Shown piece by piece: positions 6,811-15,738 of a DNA stretch of 54,553 nucleotides (its first letter is position 1; each line of letters begins with the position of its first letter). Location of the stretch: positions 1 to 54,553 of the forward strand of contig PLFX01000015.1 of NCBI GenBank assembly GCA_003138355.1, given 5' to 3'. Source of the DNA: Solirubrobacterales bacterium (GTDB lineage Bacteria > Actinomycetota > Thermoleophilia > Solirubrobacterales > Solirubrobacteraceae). Made by a program: the position numbers and the translations under genes. The notes under the pieces are model-generated. The model had not been told where the DNA came from. It did not search any database and saw only the letters and a list, made by a program, of their open reading frames with translations.

Positions 6811-8832
6811 ATGGCAACGTTCGTAGCCAGCAAGACCGGCGTCACCGTGCTCCAGAGCGGCGAAGTCCTCCAGGTGGACGCGTGGGGTGAGAGCGGCGCG
6901 CGGGTGCGGTCCACTCCCGCGGCGTCCGTTACGGAGACGCCCGGGAGCGCCTTGCACGAGCTCGGAGCTGTCGAGGCACAGGTCGAGATCACCGATGGCC
7001 GCGCGTGCGTGCGCAACGGGGACCTCGTCGTCGAGGTGCGTGAGAACCCGGAGGATCGATTCGCGCCCTTCCCGCCCCTCGTGCGTTTCTTGCGGGACGA
7101 CGGCACCGAGCTCTTTGGCGAGAGCGTTCCCCACTTCACCGCGCCCGCCCAGCGACGCTACTGCCACGGCGGCGGCGACCTCTATGCGTGCGAGGTCACC
7201 TTCGACGGCCAACCGGAAGAGCGCTTCTATGGGCTTGGCCAGCACCAGCATGGCCTGCTGGACCAGAAGGGGGCAGTGATCGACCTCATCCAGCGCAACA
7301 CCGAGGTCAACGTGCCGTTCGCTCTCTCGAGTCGCGGCTACGGCTTCCTGTGGAACATGCCGGGGGTCGGTCGCGTCGAGCTGGCCGCGAACGGGACGCG
7401 GTGGGCAGCGGACGCAGCGAGACAGATCGATTACTGGGTGACGACGGGCGCCACGCCGGCCGAGATCGTCAGCCGCTACGCGAGCGCTACGGGCCTGCCA
7501 CCGATGCTGCCGGAGTGGGCCTCCGGCTTCTGGCAGTGCAAGCTGCGCTACAAGAACCAGGAGGAGCTCCTCGAAGTCGCGCGCGAGTACCGGCGCAGAG
7601 GCCTACCTCTCTCCGTCATCGTCTGCGACTACTTCCACTGGACGCGACAAGGGGAGTGGAGATTCGACCCCGCGGAGTGGCCCGATCCCCAAGCGATGGT
7701 GGACGAGCTGCGGGAGCTGGGGATCGAGCTCATGGTTTCGATCTGGCCAACCGTCAATCCGAACAGCGAGAACTACGCGGAGATGGACACGCGTGGCCTG
7801 CTGGTGCGCAACGTGGCGGGGCTGCCGCTGCACCTGGCGCTCTGGGACAAGGGAACCGACGGCCACGCCTTCATGCGCTTCTACGACGCGACCAACCCCG
7901 AGGCGCGGCGCTACATCTGGGAGAAGGTCACCGACGGTTACGGACGCTACGGCATCCGCGCCTTCTGGCTCGACGCATGCGAGCCGGAGGGTCTCGCCGA
8001 GAACTCCGAGGACGCCCGGTACTTCGCGGGTCGGGGCACGGAAGCTCAGGGCATCTACCCGCGGGAGCACGCGCGGGGCTTCTACGAGGGTCTGCGCGCG
8101 AGCGGCGAGGCCCACCCGCTGATGCTCTGCCGGTCCGCCTGGGCCGGAAGTCAGCGCTACGGGGCGGCCGTGTGGTCGGGCGACATCGAGTCGACGTTCG
8201 AGGCCTTAGCCGCACAGATTCCGGCCGGCCTGAATATCGGGATCTCGGGGATCCCGTGGTGGACGACCGACATCGGCGGCTTCCGCCACGGCGACCCGAC
8301 CACGGACTACTTCCGGGAGCTCGTTGTGCGCTGGTTCCAGTTCGGCGTCTTCTGCCCGCTCTTTCGGGTGCACGGCGTCCGCGAGCCGGGCCCGCTGATC
8401 GGGTCCGAGCAGACCGGGGCTCCCAACGAGGTGTGGTCCTTCGGCGAGGAGGCATACGAGCTGATCCGTGAGCAGCTCGCACTGCGCGAGCGAATCCGCC
8501 CGTACGTGATGGAGCAGATGGCGAGCGCCAGCGCCACCGGGATGCCCGTGATGCGTGCGCTCTTCCTGGAGTTCCCTGACGACGAAGCGGCTTGGGGGAT
8601 CGTTGACGAGTACATGTTCGGGCCGGACGTCCTGGTGGCGCCGGTCACTGCACTCGGCGTGCGAGAGCGCAACGTGTATCTGCCCGCGGGGCCTTCGTGG
8701 CTCGACGCGTGGACCGGGAAGCCCGTCGAGACGAACGGTTGGGTGAGCGCCAAGGCGCCGCTCGCACGCATTCCCGTCTACCTGCGAGCCGGGGGCAACT
8801 TGAGGAGCCTCTCGGCGGAGGAGAGCGACTAG
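6811..8832 (+). CDS. GH31 family alpha-glycosidase (alpha-xylosidase/alpha-glucosidase type)
   Basis: This 673-residue GH31 enzyme has an N-terminal beta-sandwich up to about residue 220 (EERFYGLGQHQHGLLDQKG is the family's typical galactose-mutarotase-like segment) and then a TIM barrel. The catalytic nucleophile is Asp388 in FWLDACEPE and the acid/base is Asp458 in WSGDIEST. IGISGIPWWTTDIGGF and CPLFRVHG are further GH31 signatures. The C-terminal beta domain includes FGPDVLVAPV. ATG at 6811 follows GAGGAGCAGGG and directly succeeds the ATPase stop. WLDACEPE resembles alpha-xylosidase-like subgroups more than the KTDFGE form of YicI, so substrate (xylose, glucose or other) is uncertain. No signal peptide is visible, implying cytoplasmic action. 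Confidence 0.9.
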   Translation: MATFVASKTGVTVLQSGEVLQVDAWGESGARVRSTPAASVTETPGSALHELGAVEAQVEITDGRACVRNGDLVVEVRENPEDRFAPFPPLVRFLRDDGTELFGESVPHFTAPAQRRYCHGGGDLYACEVTFDGQPEERFYGLGQHQHGLLDQKGAVIDLIQRNTEVNVPFALSSRGYGFLWNMPGVGRVELAANGTRWAADAARQIDYWVTTGATPAEIVSRYASATGLPPMLPEWASGFWQCKLRYKNQEELLEVAREYRRRGLPLSVIVCDYFHWTRQGEWRFDPAEWPDPQAMVDELRELGIELMVSIWPTVNPNSENYAEMDTRGLLVRNVAGLPLHLALWDKGTDGHAFMRFYDATNPEARRYIWEKVTDGYGRYGIRAFWLDACEPEGLAENSEDARYFAGRGTEAQGIYPREHARGFYEGLRASGEAHPLMLCRSAWAGSQRYGAAVWSGDIESTFEALAAQIPAGLNIGISGIPWWTTDIGGFRHGDPTTDYFRELVVRWFQFGVFCPLFRVHGVREPGPLIGSEQTGAPNEVWSFGEEAYELIREQLALRERIRPYVMEQMASASATGMPVMRALFLEFPDDEAAWGIVDEYMFGPDVLVAPVTALGVRERNVYLPAGPSWLDAWTGKPVETNGWVSAKAPLARIPVYLRAGGNLRSLSAEESD

Positions 8833-8834
8833 CC

Positions 8835-9866
8835 ATGCCTGGGCAAGCGGCCAGGGCCGGTATGGACAGTCAAGCGGGGGGCGCTTTGCCGAAGCCGCCG
8901 AGGTCCAGTGCGCCCGCGACCCGTCGATTCGCAGGCCGCCTGGGACCACTGTCTCGGCTGTCCGGGGTGCACAAACAACGACTGGCAGGTTGGCTTTTCC
9001 TGACACCTGCGATCGCGTACGTACTCTTCGCGTTCGCCACGCCCATTGTCTACAACGTGGCGTTCAGCTTCGAGCACGACTCGCTCTCGACGATCGGGAG
9101 CATCGGTGCTCCCTGGGCCGGCACCTTCAACTACACGGCCATGTTCAATGATCAGATCGCGCAGAGCGCGATCGTTCACACACTCCTGTTTACCGTCGGC
9201 TCCCTCGCAGGGCAATTCATCATCGGCCTGTCCCTCGCCCTGCTATTCAGCAACCGGTTCCCTGGGCGCACCATCGCACGCTCGCTCGTCATCGTCCCAT
9301 GGCTGGTGCCGCTCATCGTCACCGGTGTCATTTTCCGCTTCATGTTCCAGCAGGAGGGCGGGGCCGTCAACCAGATTCTCGTCGACATCGGGATCATTCA
9401 TACTCCGATCGACTGGCTCGGCAGCACGAGCTACGCCCTGCTGACCCTCACGCTTGCCAACATCTGGTTGGGCGTGCCGTTCTTCACCCTCCTGCTCTAC
9501 AGCGCGCTCCAGGAGGTCCCGGCGGAGGTCAAGGAGGCGGCAATGATCGACGGAGCCGGTGCTTGGCAGCGACTCCGCCTCGTGACAATCCCCATCATCC
9601 TGCCCGTTATCGAGATCACATTCATCCTCGGGTTTGTCTTCACTGTCAAGGTGTTCGACCTGGTGATTGGCATGACCGGTGGCGGTCCGGCCAACGCCAC
9701 ACAGTTGATATCCACATGGTCTTACACACTTGGGTTTCAGGAGTTCAACTTCGGTGAAGCAGCGGCGCTCAACAACGTGTTGCTCGTCGCCGCGCTGGTC
9801 TGCGCGCCGCTGTATCTCCTGCTCAGCCGAGATCAGCTGAGCCGCAGCTCGGGAGCGGGACGATGA
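8835..9866 (+). CDS. Sugar ABC transporter permease (MalF/UgpA type)
   Basis: This 343-residue membrane protein of the binding-protein-dependent transport family has six predicted transmembrane helices. The first begins at GWLFLTPAIAYVLFAFATPIVYN (about residue 50). The cytoplasmic coupling loop carries the EAA motif EVPAEVKEAAMIDGAGAWQRLRLVTIPIILP, which docks on the ATPase. ATG at 8835 is 2 bases after the GH31 stop, with GGAGGAGAG upstream within the GH31 3' end. The basic 45-residue cytoplasmic leader is longer than usual. It overlaps the next permease by ATGA and forms the heterodimeric channel with it. Confidence 0.92.
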   Translation: MPGQAARAGMDSQAGGALPKPPRSSAPATRRFAGRLGPLSRLSGVHKQRLAGWLFLTPAIAYVLFAFATPIVYNVAFSFEHDSLSTIGSIGAPWAGTFNYTAMFNDQIAQSAIVHTLLFTVGSLAGQFIIGLSLALLFSNRFPGRTIARSLVIVPWLVPLIVTGVIFRFMFQQEGGAVNQILVDIGIIHTPIDWLGSTSYALLTLTLANIWLGVPFFTLLLYSALQEVPAEVKEAAMIDGAGAWQRLRLVTIPIILPVIEITFILGFVFTVKVFDLVIGMTGGGPANATQLISTWSYTLGFQEFNFGEAAALNNVLLVAALVCAPLYLLLSRDQLSRSSGAGR

Positions 9867-10738
9867 GCAGGCGGCGCAAGAAGATTGCCCTTCGGTGGCT
9901 CAGCACGCTCGTTGCGTTCGTCGCCGTCGGGATCATGCTGTTTCCGATCTACGCGATCATCGTCGCGTCGTTCGAATCGACAGTCACGCTGTTCAGCACC
10001 CAGTTCCACTTCTTCCCGTACCACCCGACACTCGCGAACTACCAGACCGTCCTTCTCGGCTCACAGTCCGGCACCGTGACGTCGGTGACGATATCTGGCA
10101 ACCAGCTGGCGCACGTGCTGACAAGCTTCGAAATCGCCCTCGCGACAGCGGTCCTGACGCTGGTGATAAGCGTGCCTGCGGCGTACGCCCTTGCGAAGTA
10201 CCGCATGCGATTCACGGTGTTCTTCGTCGGCGCACTGCTCCTTGCCCAGATCGTTCCATCGATCGTTTTGGCCACGTCTCTGTTCGCGATCCTGCTCAAG
10301 GCGGGCTTGGTGAACACGCTGCCAGGAGTGGTTCTCGCCGACTGCACTTACGCCGTCCCGTTCGGCATTCTTGTTTTGCGGGCATTCCTGTTCAGCTTGC
10401 CTAACGAGGTGATGCACTCGGCGAGGGTTGACGGCGCATCGGAATGGCAGACGTTCCGCCTCATCGTGATCCCGCTCGCCCGGTCCGCCATCATCACGGT
10501 CGCAGTTTTCGCGTTCCTCGCCGGCTGGGGTGATTTCATCTTCGCGCTCACCACGCTGAACGGCGCGAGCTTCGAACCGATAACGCTCGGGATTTACGGA
10601 TTCCTGGGCAACTATCTCGCCAACTGGGGCGCGGTGATGGCCGCCGGCGTAGTCGCGCTGGTTCCGGCGGGAGTGTTGCTGGTGATCGCGCAGCGCTACA
10701 TCGCTACCGGGCTCACCGCCGGCGCGGTGAAAGGCTGA
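9863..10738 (+). CDS. Sugar ABC transporter permease (MalG/UgpE type)
   Basis: This 291-residue partner permease has a basic N-terminus (MSRRRKKIA), a first helix at about 10-33 and a total of six. The EAA loop reads LPNEVMHSARVDGASEWQTFRLIVIPLARSAI. The periplasmic loop after helix 1 (STQFHFFPYHPTLANYQTVLL) is characteristic of the UgpE/MalG branch. Translation is coupled to the preceding permease through an ATGA overlap. Substrate is not readable from sequence, but the operon context points to arabinose- or xylose-containing oligosaccharides. Confidence 0.92.
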   Translation: MSRRRKKIALRWLSTLVAFVAVGIMLFPIYAIIVASFESTVTLFSTQFHFFPYHPTLANYQTVLLGSQSGTVTSVTISGNQLAHVLTSFEIALATAVLTLVISVPAAYALAKYRMRFTVFFVGALLLAQIVPSIVLATSLFAILLKAGLVNTLPGVVLADCTYAVPFGILVLRAFLFSLPNEVMHSARVDGASEWQTFRLIVIPLARSAIITVAVFAFLAGWGDFIFALTTLNGASFEPITLGIYGFLGNYLANWGAVMAAGVVALVPAGVLLVIAQRYIATGLTAGAVKG

Positions 10739-10774
10739 CGATGCGCGCGATTCTGTGCTCCGCGAGAGTGGACA

Positions 10775-10798
10775 GCGCCGTTCGGCTGAGGACGGCGC
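10775..10798 (+). other. Intercistronic hairpin between permease and binding-protein genes
   Basis: GCGCCGT (10775-10781) pairs with ACGGCGC (10792-10798), a 7-bp stem with a 10-base loop and no U-run. It lies in the 121-base gap before the binding-protein gene. Hairpins at this place can stabilise or attenuate mRNA so that the binding protein is made in excess over the permeases. An AGTGCACT palindrome at 10821-10828 may be a further regulatory site. Confidence 0.4.
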
Positions 10799-10859
10799 AC
10801 GAGAACTTGCCGAAAAGTGTAGTGCACTGTAGCGATATAGCGAGAAAGGGAGAGAACAA

Positions 10860-12173
10860 GTGAGTGTAATACTCGAAAGGCGTCGGCGAGCTGGGCTCGT
10901 CGTGCTCCTCTTGGCGGCGGTGTGTGCTTTGATCGGATTGACCGGCACGCCTGCGCGCGCCGCGACTCACATCACGCTTACGGAGGAGGACTACTTCACC
11001 GGAGCGGGCCAGGTTGGGGCCCTGACGGCGTACAACGCGGAGTTTGAGCACGCACACCCGGGCGTTACCGTCAAGCGTGAGGCTGTGCCGTTCGTCAATC
11101 TGGACTCGACGCTGCTGACGCAGGCCGGGGCGCACGATTTGCCGAACATTATTGCGACCGACAACCCGTTCGTCGCGGCAATGCAAGCAACCGGGCAGAT
11201 CCTGCCGCTGAACAAGTTCAAGGGCTTCAGCGCCAAGGGTTACTACAAGGCGGTGATCGACGAGGGCCTGATCGGCAAGAACTACTACAGCCTGCCGGTC
11301 GCGGGCGAGAACTCGATCGCCTTGATCTACAACATCGCCGACTTCAAGGCGGCCGGCATTTCCAGCCCGCCCACGACGTGGACGCAGCTGGAGGCTGACG
11401 CGAAGACGCTCACGACCAAGGGTGGTGCAGGTGCCGGAGGGGTCTCCGGTTTCGGGATCACCTGCGACAACGGAGAAGACGCGACTTGGCAGTGGGAGCC
11501 CTTCTTCTGGGGCGACGGCGGCAAGTTCACGTTCTCGGACATCAGTGGCACCCCGGGACAGCAGGCACTGACGCTGTACCAGACGCTGCTCGCTCCGGGC
11601 GGCGGAGGGTATGACGAGGGTTGCAGCAACTACGCCCAGACTCCGGGAGAGACCGACGACTTCATCGCCGGCAAGCTTGCGATGATGCTGAACGGTCCGT
11701 GGAACTTCCCGCTGTTCAACGGGAACACCCCGTCGGAGAACTACGGCCAGTATTTCGGGGTCGCACCGATCCCGACCGAGTCGGCCGGCCAGAAGGCCGT
11801 CGTGCCGCTCGGCGGCGAGGATTGGCAGATCAGCAAGAGTGGTGGCAAGGCTGCGGAGCAGCTGGCGTGGGAGTACGTCCAGGGCACGCAGACGCCTGCG
11901 GAGGAGCTGAACCTCGCGAACCAGTTCGGCTACCTCCCGGCGCGGATCTCCGTCGCCAATGAGTACGTGAAGGCGGCCGGCCCCGAGTGGAGCGTGCTCG
12001 CGAAGCAGACCCTGTACGCGCATCCGCGCACGTACGGTCTCGGCACGAAGTACAACACGATCTCGACGGCAGTGTGGGACGCGATCTCGGCTGTTTCGGC
12101 GAGTCCGACCAGTAGTGAAGTGACGAGTGCGTTGTCCACCGCCCAGGCGGCGATCAGCGCGGCTCTAAAGTAG
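10860..12173 (+). CDS. Extracellular sugar-binding protein of the ABC importer
   Basis: This 437-residue family 1 solute-binding protein has a basic stretch, a hydrophobic signal segment (GLVVLLLAAVCALIGLTG) and an ARA-A signal peptidase I site near residue 34. No lipobox cysteine is seen, although actinobacterial binding proteins are usually lipidated, so anchoring is unclear. The mature part shows the SBP_bac_8/1 pattern: YNAEFEHAHPGVTVKREAVPF, DLPNIIATDNPFVAAM, a LAMMLNGPWNFPLF ligand-site segment and WEYVQGTQTPAEE. GTG at 10860 is preceded by AAGGGAGAG. Unusually it is the last gene of the operon rather than first. Confidence 0.9.
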   Translation: MSVILERRRRAGLVVLLLAAVCALIGLTGTPARAATHITLTEEDYFTGAGQVGALTAYNAEFEHAHPGVTVKREAVPFVNLDSTLLTQAGAHDLPNIIATDNPFVAAMQATGQILPLNKFKGFSAKGYYKAVIDEGLIGKNYYSLPVAGENSIALIYNIADFKAAGISSPPTTWTQLEADAKTLTTKGGAGAGGVSGFGITCDNGEDATWQWEPFFWGDGGKFTFSDISGTPGQQALTLYQTLLAPGGGGYDEGCSNYAQTPGETDDFIAGKLAMMLNGPWNFPLFNGNTPSENYGQYFGVAPIPTESAGQKAVVPLGGEDWQISKSGGKAAEQLAWEYVQGTQTPAEELNLANQFGYLPARISVANEYVKAAGPEWSVLAKQTLYAHPRTYGLGTKYNTISTAVWDAISAVSASPTSSEVTSALSTAQAAISAALK

Positions 12174-12212
12174 TACGCAGTTCGGCGCTGTAGATAGCGT
12201 CACAACGCAACA

Positions 12213-12270
12213 GGCCCGGTACCGCGGCTTTTCCCAGCAGATCTGGGTAGCGGTGCCGGGCCGTTTCGTT
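12213..12270 (+). terminator. Terminator hairpin of the glycan-utilisation operon
   Basis: The 13-base arms at 12213-12225 (GGCCCGGTACCGC) and 12250-12262 match at 12 of 13 positions and enclose a 24-base loop, followed by a T-rich GTTTCGTT. It lies 40 bases after the binding-protein stop and may serve the convergent minus-strand gene as well. Confidence 0.75.
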
Positions 12271-12283
12271 CGCTTGGGGGACC

Positions 12284-12622
12284 TCAGCCGCGGATCGTGG
12301 CGCCGAGGGCGTCCGCCCAATACTCTGGATCGGCCGCGAGCGTGTGGTTGTGGCGCGTGACGGCGCCGTCGATCGTTACGGTGCTGCCGCCGCCGTCCGC
12401 CGCGGTGAACGTGACGGTCATCTGCTCCCGGTTGAGGCTGTGCCAGAGCATGATCACGAACGGGAACTGGACGCGTGGTCGGTAGCTGAGCTCGCCTGCG
12501 CGCTGCTTGGTCAACCGTAGCCCGACCGCGTTGGCTTGTGCTTTGAGCGTCGAGGCAGCTCGAGCTTGTGCCTCAGCGGGCGGCTCGCGCATCGAGAGCT
12601 CGACGTGAAATGCGTTGGCCAT
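12284..12622 (-). CDS. Small conserved protein of unknown function (possible SRPBCC-like fold)
   Basis: This 112-residue soluble protein begins MANAFHVELSMREPPAEAQ. A helical segment (ARAASTLKAQANAVG) is followed by alternating strands (LSYRPRVQFPFVIMLWHSLNREQMTVTFTAADGGGSTVTIDGAVT). The order helix then beta-meander, with a match to polyketide cyclase-like proteins only in general pattern, suggests a small lipid- or ligand-binding fold; this is a guess. ATG at 12622 is chosen because AAAGGA lies 5-6 bases upstream. It is 40 bases downstream of the ABC-2 permease gene and probably belongs to the same transcript. I do not recognise a specific function. Confidence 0.6.
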   Translation of the reverse strand: MANAFHVELSMREPPAEAQARAASTLKAQANAVGLRLTKQRAGELSYRPRVQFPFVIMLWHSLNREQMTVTFTAADGGGSTVTIDGAVTRHNHTLAADPEYWADALGATIRG

Positions 12623-12662
12623 GCTGGTCCTTTCTTGTCGCCGATTCTGCAAATAGGGCTGG

Positions 12663-13439
12663 CTATGCGCCTTGCGGCGACCATGAGAAGCGCCACAGCG
12701 CCACCAACAGACCGGCGACTGCCCAGGCCGCGAGTATGAGCAGGTCGTTTCCGGCGATTCCGCTGCCGGTCGTGGCCGGGTCGAACGCCTTGAAGAGGGC
12801 GTTGTCGAGGTGGCTCACCGGAAACACGCTCGCGATGTCCCTGAGCGTCCCGGACAGCTCGTCCTTCGGGATGAAGATGCCCGAGATGAAGTACAGCGGC
12901 AAGATGATCGCCTGGAGCATTGGCTGGGCAGCGTCCTCGTTGCGAATGAAGCTCGCCACCGCGAACGACAGGCAACAGAAGCATGCGGCGCCAACGATGA
13001 TCGCCAGCACGATCGCCGGGATCGTCGAGCTTGGGACGCGCACGCCGTAGGCGATCCGCCCGATCACGACGATCACGGCGACCACCACGACCGAGACGAC
13101 CGCGGCGGTGAGCGCGCGGCTCGCGATCAGCACCCAAGCCGGAACAGGCGTCGAGCGCCGCCGCTTGAGAACGCCGCTCTCGCGCTGCGCGGTGATCGTG
13201 ATCACGAGGTTGACGAATGACGAGGCGATGATCCCGAGCGTGCAGATTCCGGGGACGTAATAGGTGGAGTTCTTGATCGCGACGCCATCCACATGGTTGG
13301 TGTGGTTGCCAAACAGCGATGTCAGCAGGACGAGGAAGATCACAGGTAGCGCGAGCGTGAAGAAGCGGCTCTGCGGATTACGCCAAATGCTGAGCAGGTC
13401 GTAGCGCAGCTGATGGGCGACCAGGGCGACGTCGCTCAT
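12663..13439 (-). CDS. ABC-2 type transporter permease
   Basis: This 258-residue membrane protein has six hydrophobic segments: FFTLALPVIFLVLLTSLFG, GICTLGIIASSFVNLVITIT, a very Val-rich helix near 115-130, AIVLAIIVGAACFCCLSFA, MLQAIILPLYFISGIFIP and LILAAWAVAGLLVAL. The amphipathic N-terminal helix and the ISGIFIP(K)DELSG segment are typical of ABC-2 drug/lipid exporters (DrrB-like). Its ATG overlaps the TGA of the upstream ATPase gene (ATGA), so the two form one exporter. The cargo cannot be inferred. Confidence 0.88.
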   Translation of the reverse strand: MSDVALVAHQLRYDLLSIWRNPQSRFFTLALPVIFLVLLTSLFGNHTNHVDGVAIKNSTYYVPGICTLGIIASSFVNLVITITAQRESGVLKRRRSTPVPAWVLIASRALTAAVVSVVVVAVIVVIGRIAYGVRVPSSTIPAIVLAIIVGAACFCCLSFAVASFIRNEDAAQPMLQAIILPLYFISGIFIPKDELSGTLRDIASVFPVSHLDNALFKAFDPATTGSGIAGNDLLILAAWAVAGLLVALWRFSWSPQGA

Positions 13440-14443
13440 GCCGCGGGCTCCGTCAACGCGAGATAGACGTCTTCGAGCGCCGGGCGGCGAACGCGTAAGT
13501 CGCCGACCTCGGCACCGCGCTCGATCGCCCAGCCGGCGAGGGCGTGCAGCGTCGCCATCACCTCGGTGCTCTCGATCAGGACGCGACCGGGCTCGCTCAG
13601 CGTTCGCGCGGGGAACGGGAGCGCATCGACGGTTACCCCATCAGGCAGCCCGAAGGAGATCTCGTAGGCAGCCTGGTTGCGACCGCCAAGTGTGCTTGGA
13701 GTGCCCTCGGCGACGATCACGCCGGCGTTGAGGACCGCGATCCGGTCAGCCAGCGCCTCCGCCTCGTCCATGTAATGCGTCGTGAGGAAGATCGTCTTGC
13801 CGAGCTCCCGCAGCCCGGCGATCATCTCCCAGGCCGCCCGTCGCGCGGACGGATCGAAGCCCGTCGTCGGCTCGTCGAGGAACACGAGCTCAGGGTCGCC
13901 GATCAGCGCCAGCGCCACATCGAGGCGGCGCTGCTGACCGCCCGAGAGCTGGGCGCCGCGGGCCTCGGCCTTCTTTTCGAGCCCGACGAGCTTGATTACC
14001 TCGCGCACCGGCCGCGGTTTCGGGTAATAGCCCGCATAGAGCTCGAGGCACTCGCGCACGGTCAGCTCGCGCTCGACGCGCGAGCTTTGCAAGACCACGC
14101 CAACTCGCGCCCGCCAACGGCGGTCGGCATGCTGCGGATCCTCGCCGAGCACCCGAACCTCGCCGCCGGTCCGCTTGCGATGCCCCTCGAGGATCTCGAC
14201 CGTCGTTGTCTTGCCGGCCCCGTTAGGACCAAGGAAGGTGAAGATCTCGCCGCGGCGCACACGCAGATCGACGCCTCGCACAGCCTCGAAGCCGTCGTAG
14301 GCCATGCGCAGGCCCGCGACGTCGATCACGAGCGCGGATTCGCGATCCGCCGCCGCGCTCGCTGCGACTGGAGCGGCGTCGACGCGCCACTGATCCGACA
14401 AGGATGCGTCCCCCCCACCCACCTGTTGTGGCGGACCATACAT
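13436..14443 (-). CDS. ABC exporter ATP-binding protein (DrrA/CcmA-like)
   Basis: This 335-residue ATPase has Walker A GPNGAGKTTTVEILEG, signature LSGGQQRRLDVALALIG, Walker B LVFLDEPTTGFD and an H-loop in FLTTHYMDEAEALADR. A C-terminal DrrA-type tail (about 245-335) contains VEDLRVRRPALEDVYLALT-like wording (VGDLRVRRPALEDVYLALTE). The N-terminus before the ABC core is about 40 residues of low complexity, and the start is uncertain: ATG 14443, GTG 14449, or an internal TTG after the G-run near 14410. It overlaps the permease gene by ATGA. Confidence 0.9.
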   Translation of the reverse strand: MYGPPQQVGGGDASLSDQWRVDAAPVAASAAADRESALVIDVAGLRMAYDGFEAVRGVDLRVRRGEIFTFLGPNGAGKTTTVEILEGHRKRTGGEVRVLGEDPQHADRRWRARVGVVLQSSRVERELTVRECLELYAGYYPKPRPVREVIKLVGLEKKAEARGAQLSGGQQRRLDVALALIGDPELVFLDEPTTGFDPSARRAAWEMIAGLRELGKTIFLTTHYMDEAEALADRIAVLNAGVIVAEGTPSTLGGRNQAAYEISFGLPDGVTVDALPFPARTLSEPGRVLIESTEVMATLHALAGWAIERGAEVGDLRVRRPALEDVYLALTEPAA

Positions 14444-14499
14444 GCGCACTGTTTGCGCGTGGGAAAACCTTCGAGCGGAACCCCAGCGCGGGGGACCGC

Positions 14500-15738
14500 T
14501 CAGCGCTCCTGCCGGTCGCCCGTCGCTCCGAAGGCGGGATGGCAGGCCGGACCGGCGGGCTCGAACGACTTGTAGCCGAGGATGAACTCCTGGTGGCCGA
14601 GGGTCTCTGACGCCGTGGGCTCACCGGCTGCGACGCGCAGGGTCGCGGCGCAGATCTCGTGCGCCACCTCGTCGAGCATGGCCTCGCCGTCGAGGATGCG
14701 CCCGGCGTTGACGTCCATGTCGTCGGACATTCGTGTGTAGGTCAACGGGTTTGCGCAGATCTTGATTACCGGCGAGATCGCCGAGCCGACGACAGAGCCC
14801 CGCCCGGTCGTGAACAGCACGACGTGCGCACCGCAGCTGATCAGCTCGGCGACCTCGACGTTGTCGGCGATGTTCGCGAATCCCCAGCGCGCTTCCCCGT
14901 CGGGCACGACATCCAGCAGGTACAGGCCGCCGCGTCCGGGCTTGTCGCACGGCTTCAGCAGGCCGTGAACCGGCAGGCGCCCGCTCTTGCTGTACGCACC
15001 GAGGGATTTCTCCTCGATCGTCGTCAGGCCGCCGCTCGCATTGCCCGTCGCAAAGCTCGGCCAGCCCATCGCGACGCTGTAGTGCTCGGCCTTCGCCACC
15101 GATGCCCGCAGCTCGTCGCCGAGCTCCGCGGTCACGGCGCGCCCCGCGAGGTGCTCCTCACACCCGATCATCTCGAGCGTCTCCTCGAAGATGCATGCCG
15201 CACCGTCGGTGACGAGCCTGTCGAATGCGCGGCCGACCGCGGGATTTGCCGTCACGCCGCTCGTTCCGTCGCTGCCGCCGCAGATCGTTCCAACGATCAG
15301 CTCCTCCATCCACATCGTCGTGCGCGCGCCGTCGCGCAGCGCGAGCAGCTGATCGGAGACCCACCGCCTGCCGTCCTCGATCGTCTTGCGCGTCCCGCCC
15401 GCCTGCTGGATCACGAGCGTCTTCACAGGTCGACCGGACTGCGCGACGCGATCCTCCAGTGCCGCGCGCGGAAACGATTCGCAGCCGAGCGATACGAGTA
15501 GCACTGCGCCCACATTCGGGTGCGTGCAGAGGCTCCCGAGCATCTCCGAGGCGTAGGCGTTCGGATAGCAGCCGGGGAAGCCGATCGTATGCACCCCACG
15601 CTCGCGAAAGGGCGTCGTGATCTCCCGCGCGACGTGGTGCGCGCACTCGACGAGGTAGGTGACGGCGACGACGTTGCGAACGCCCTTGCCCCCATCCTGG
15701 CGCTCGTAGGCTGGCCAGCTCGCCGGCAGCAGTCTCAC
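14500..15738 (-). CDS. UxaA-family sugar-acid dehydratase, large (C-terminal) subunit
   Basis: This 412-residue protein corresponds to the main domain of altronate/galactarate dehydratases (UxaA/GarD), which use an Fe-S or iron centre to dehydrate sugar acids to 2-keto-3-deoxy acids. Typical segments are VGAVLLVSLGCES, LVIQQAGGTRKTIEDG, ELIVGTICGGSDGTSGVTANPAVG, DGAACIFEETLEMIGCEEHL, LSxGAYSKSGRLPVHGLLKP-like text and FTTGRGSVVGSAISPVIKICANP. Cysteines at the expected positions are present. GTG at 15738 overlaps the stop of the SAF gene (GTGA), so the two halves that are fused in E. coli UxaA are separate, coupled genes here. Confidence 0.85.
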   Translation of the reverse strand: MRLLPASWPAYERQDGGKGVRNVVAVTYLVECAHHVAREITTPFRERGVHTIGFPGCYPNAYASEMLGSLCTHPNVGAVLLVSLGCESFPRAALEDRVAQSGRPVKTLVIQQAGGTRKTIEDGRRWVSDQLLALRDGARTTMWMEELIVGTICGGSDGTSGVTANPAVGRAFDRLVTDGAACIFEETLEMIGCEEHLAGRAVTAELGDELRASVAKAEHYSVAMGWPSFATGNASGGLTTIEEKSLGAYSKSGRLPVHGLLKPCDKPGRGGLYLLDVVPDGEARWGFANIADNVEVAELISCGAHVVLFTTGRGSVVGSAISPVIKICANPLTYTRMSDDMDVNAGRILDGEAMLDEVAHEICAATLRVAAGEPTASETLGHQEFILGYKSFEPAGPACHPAFGATGDRQER

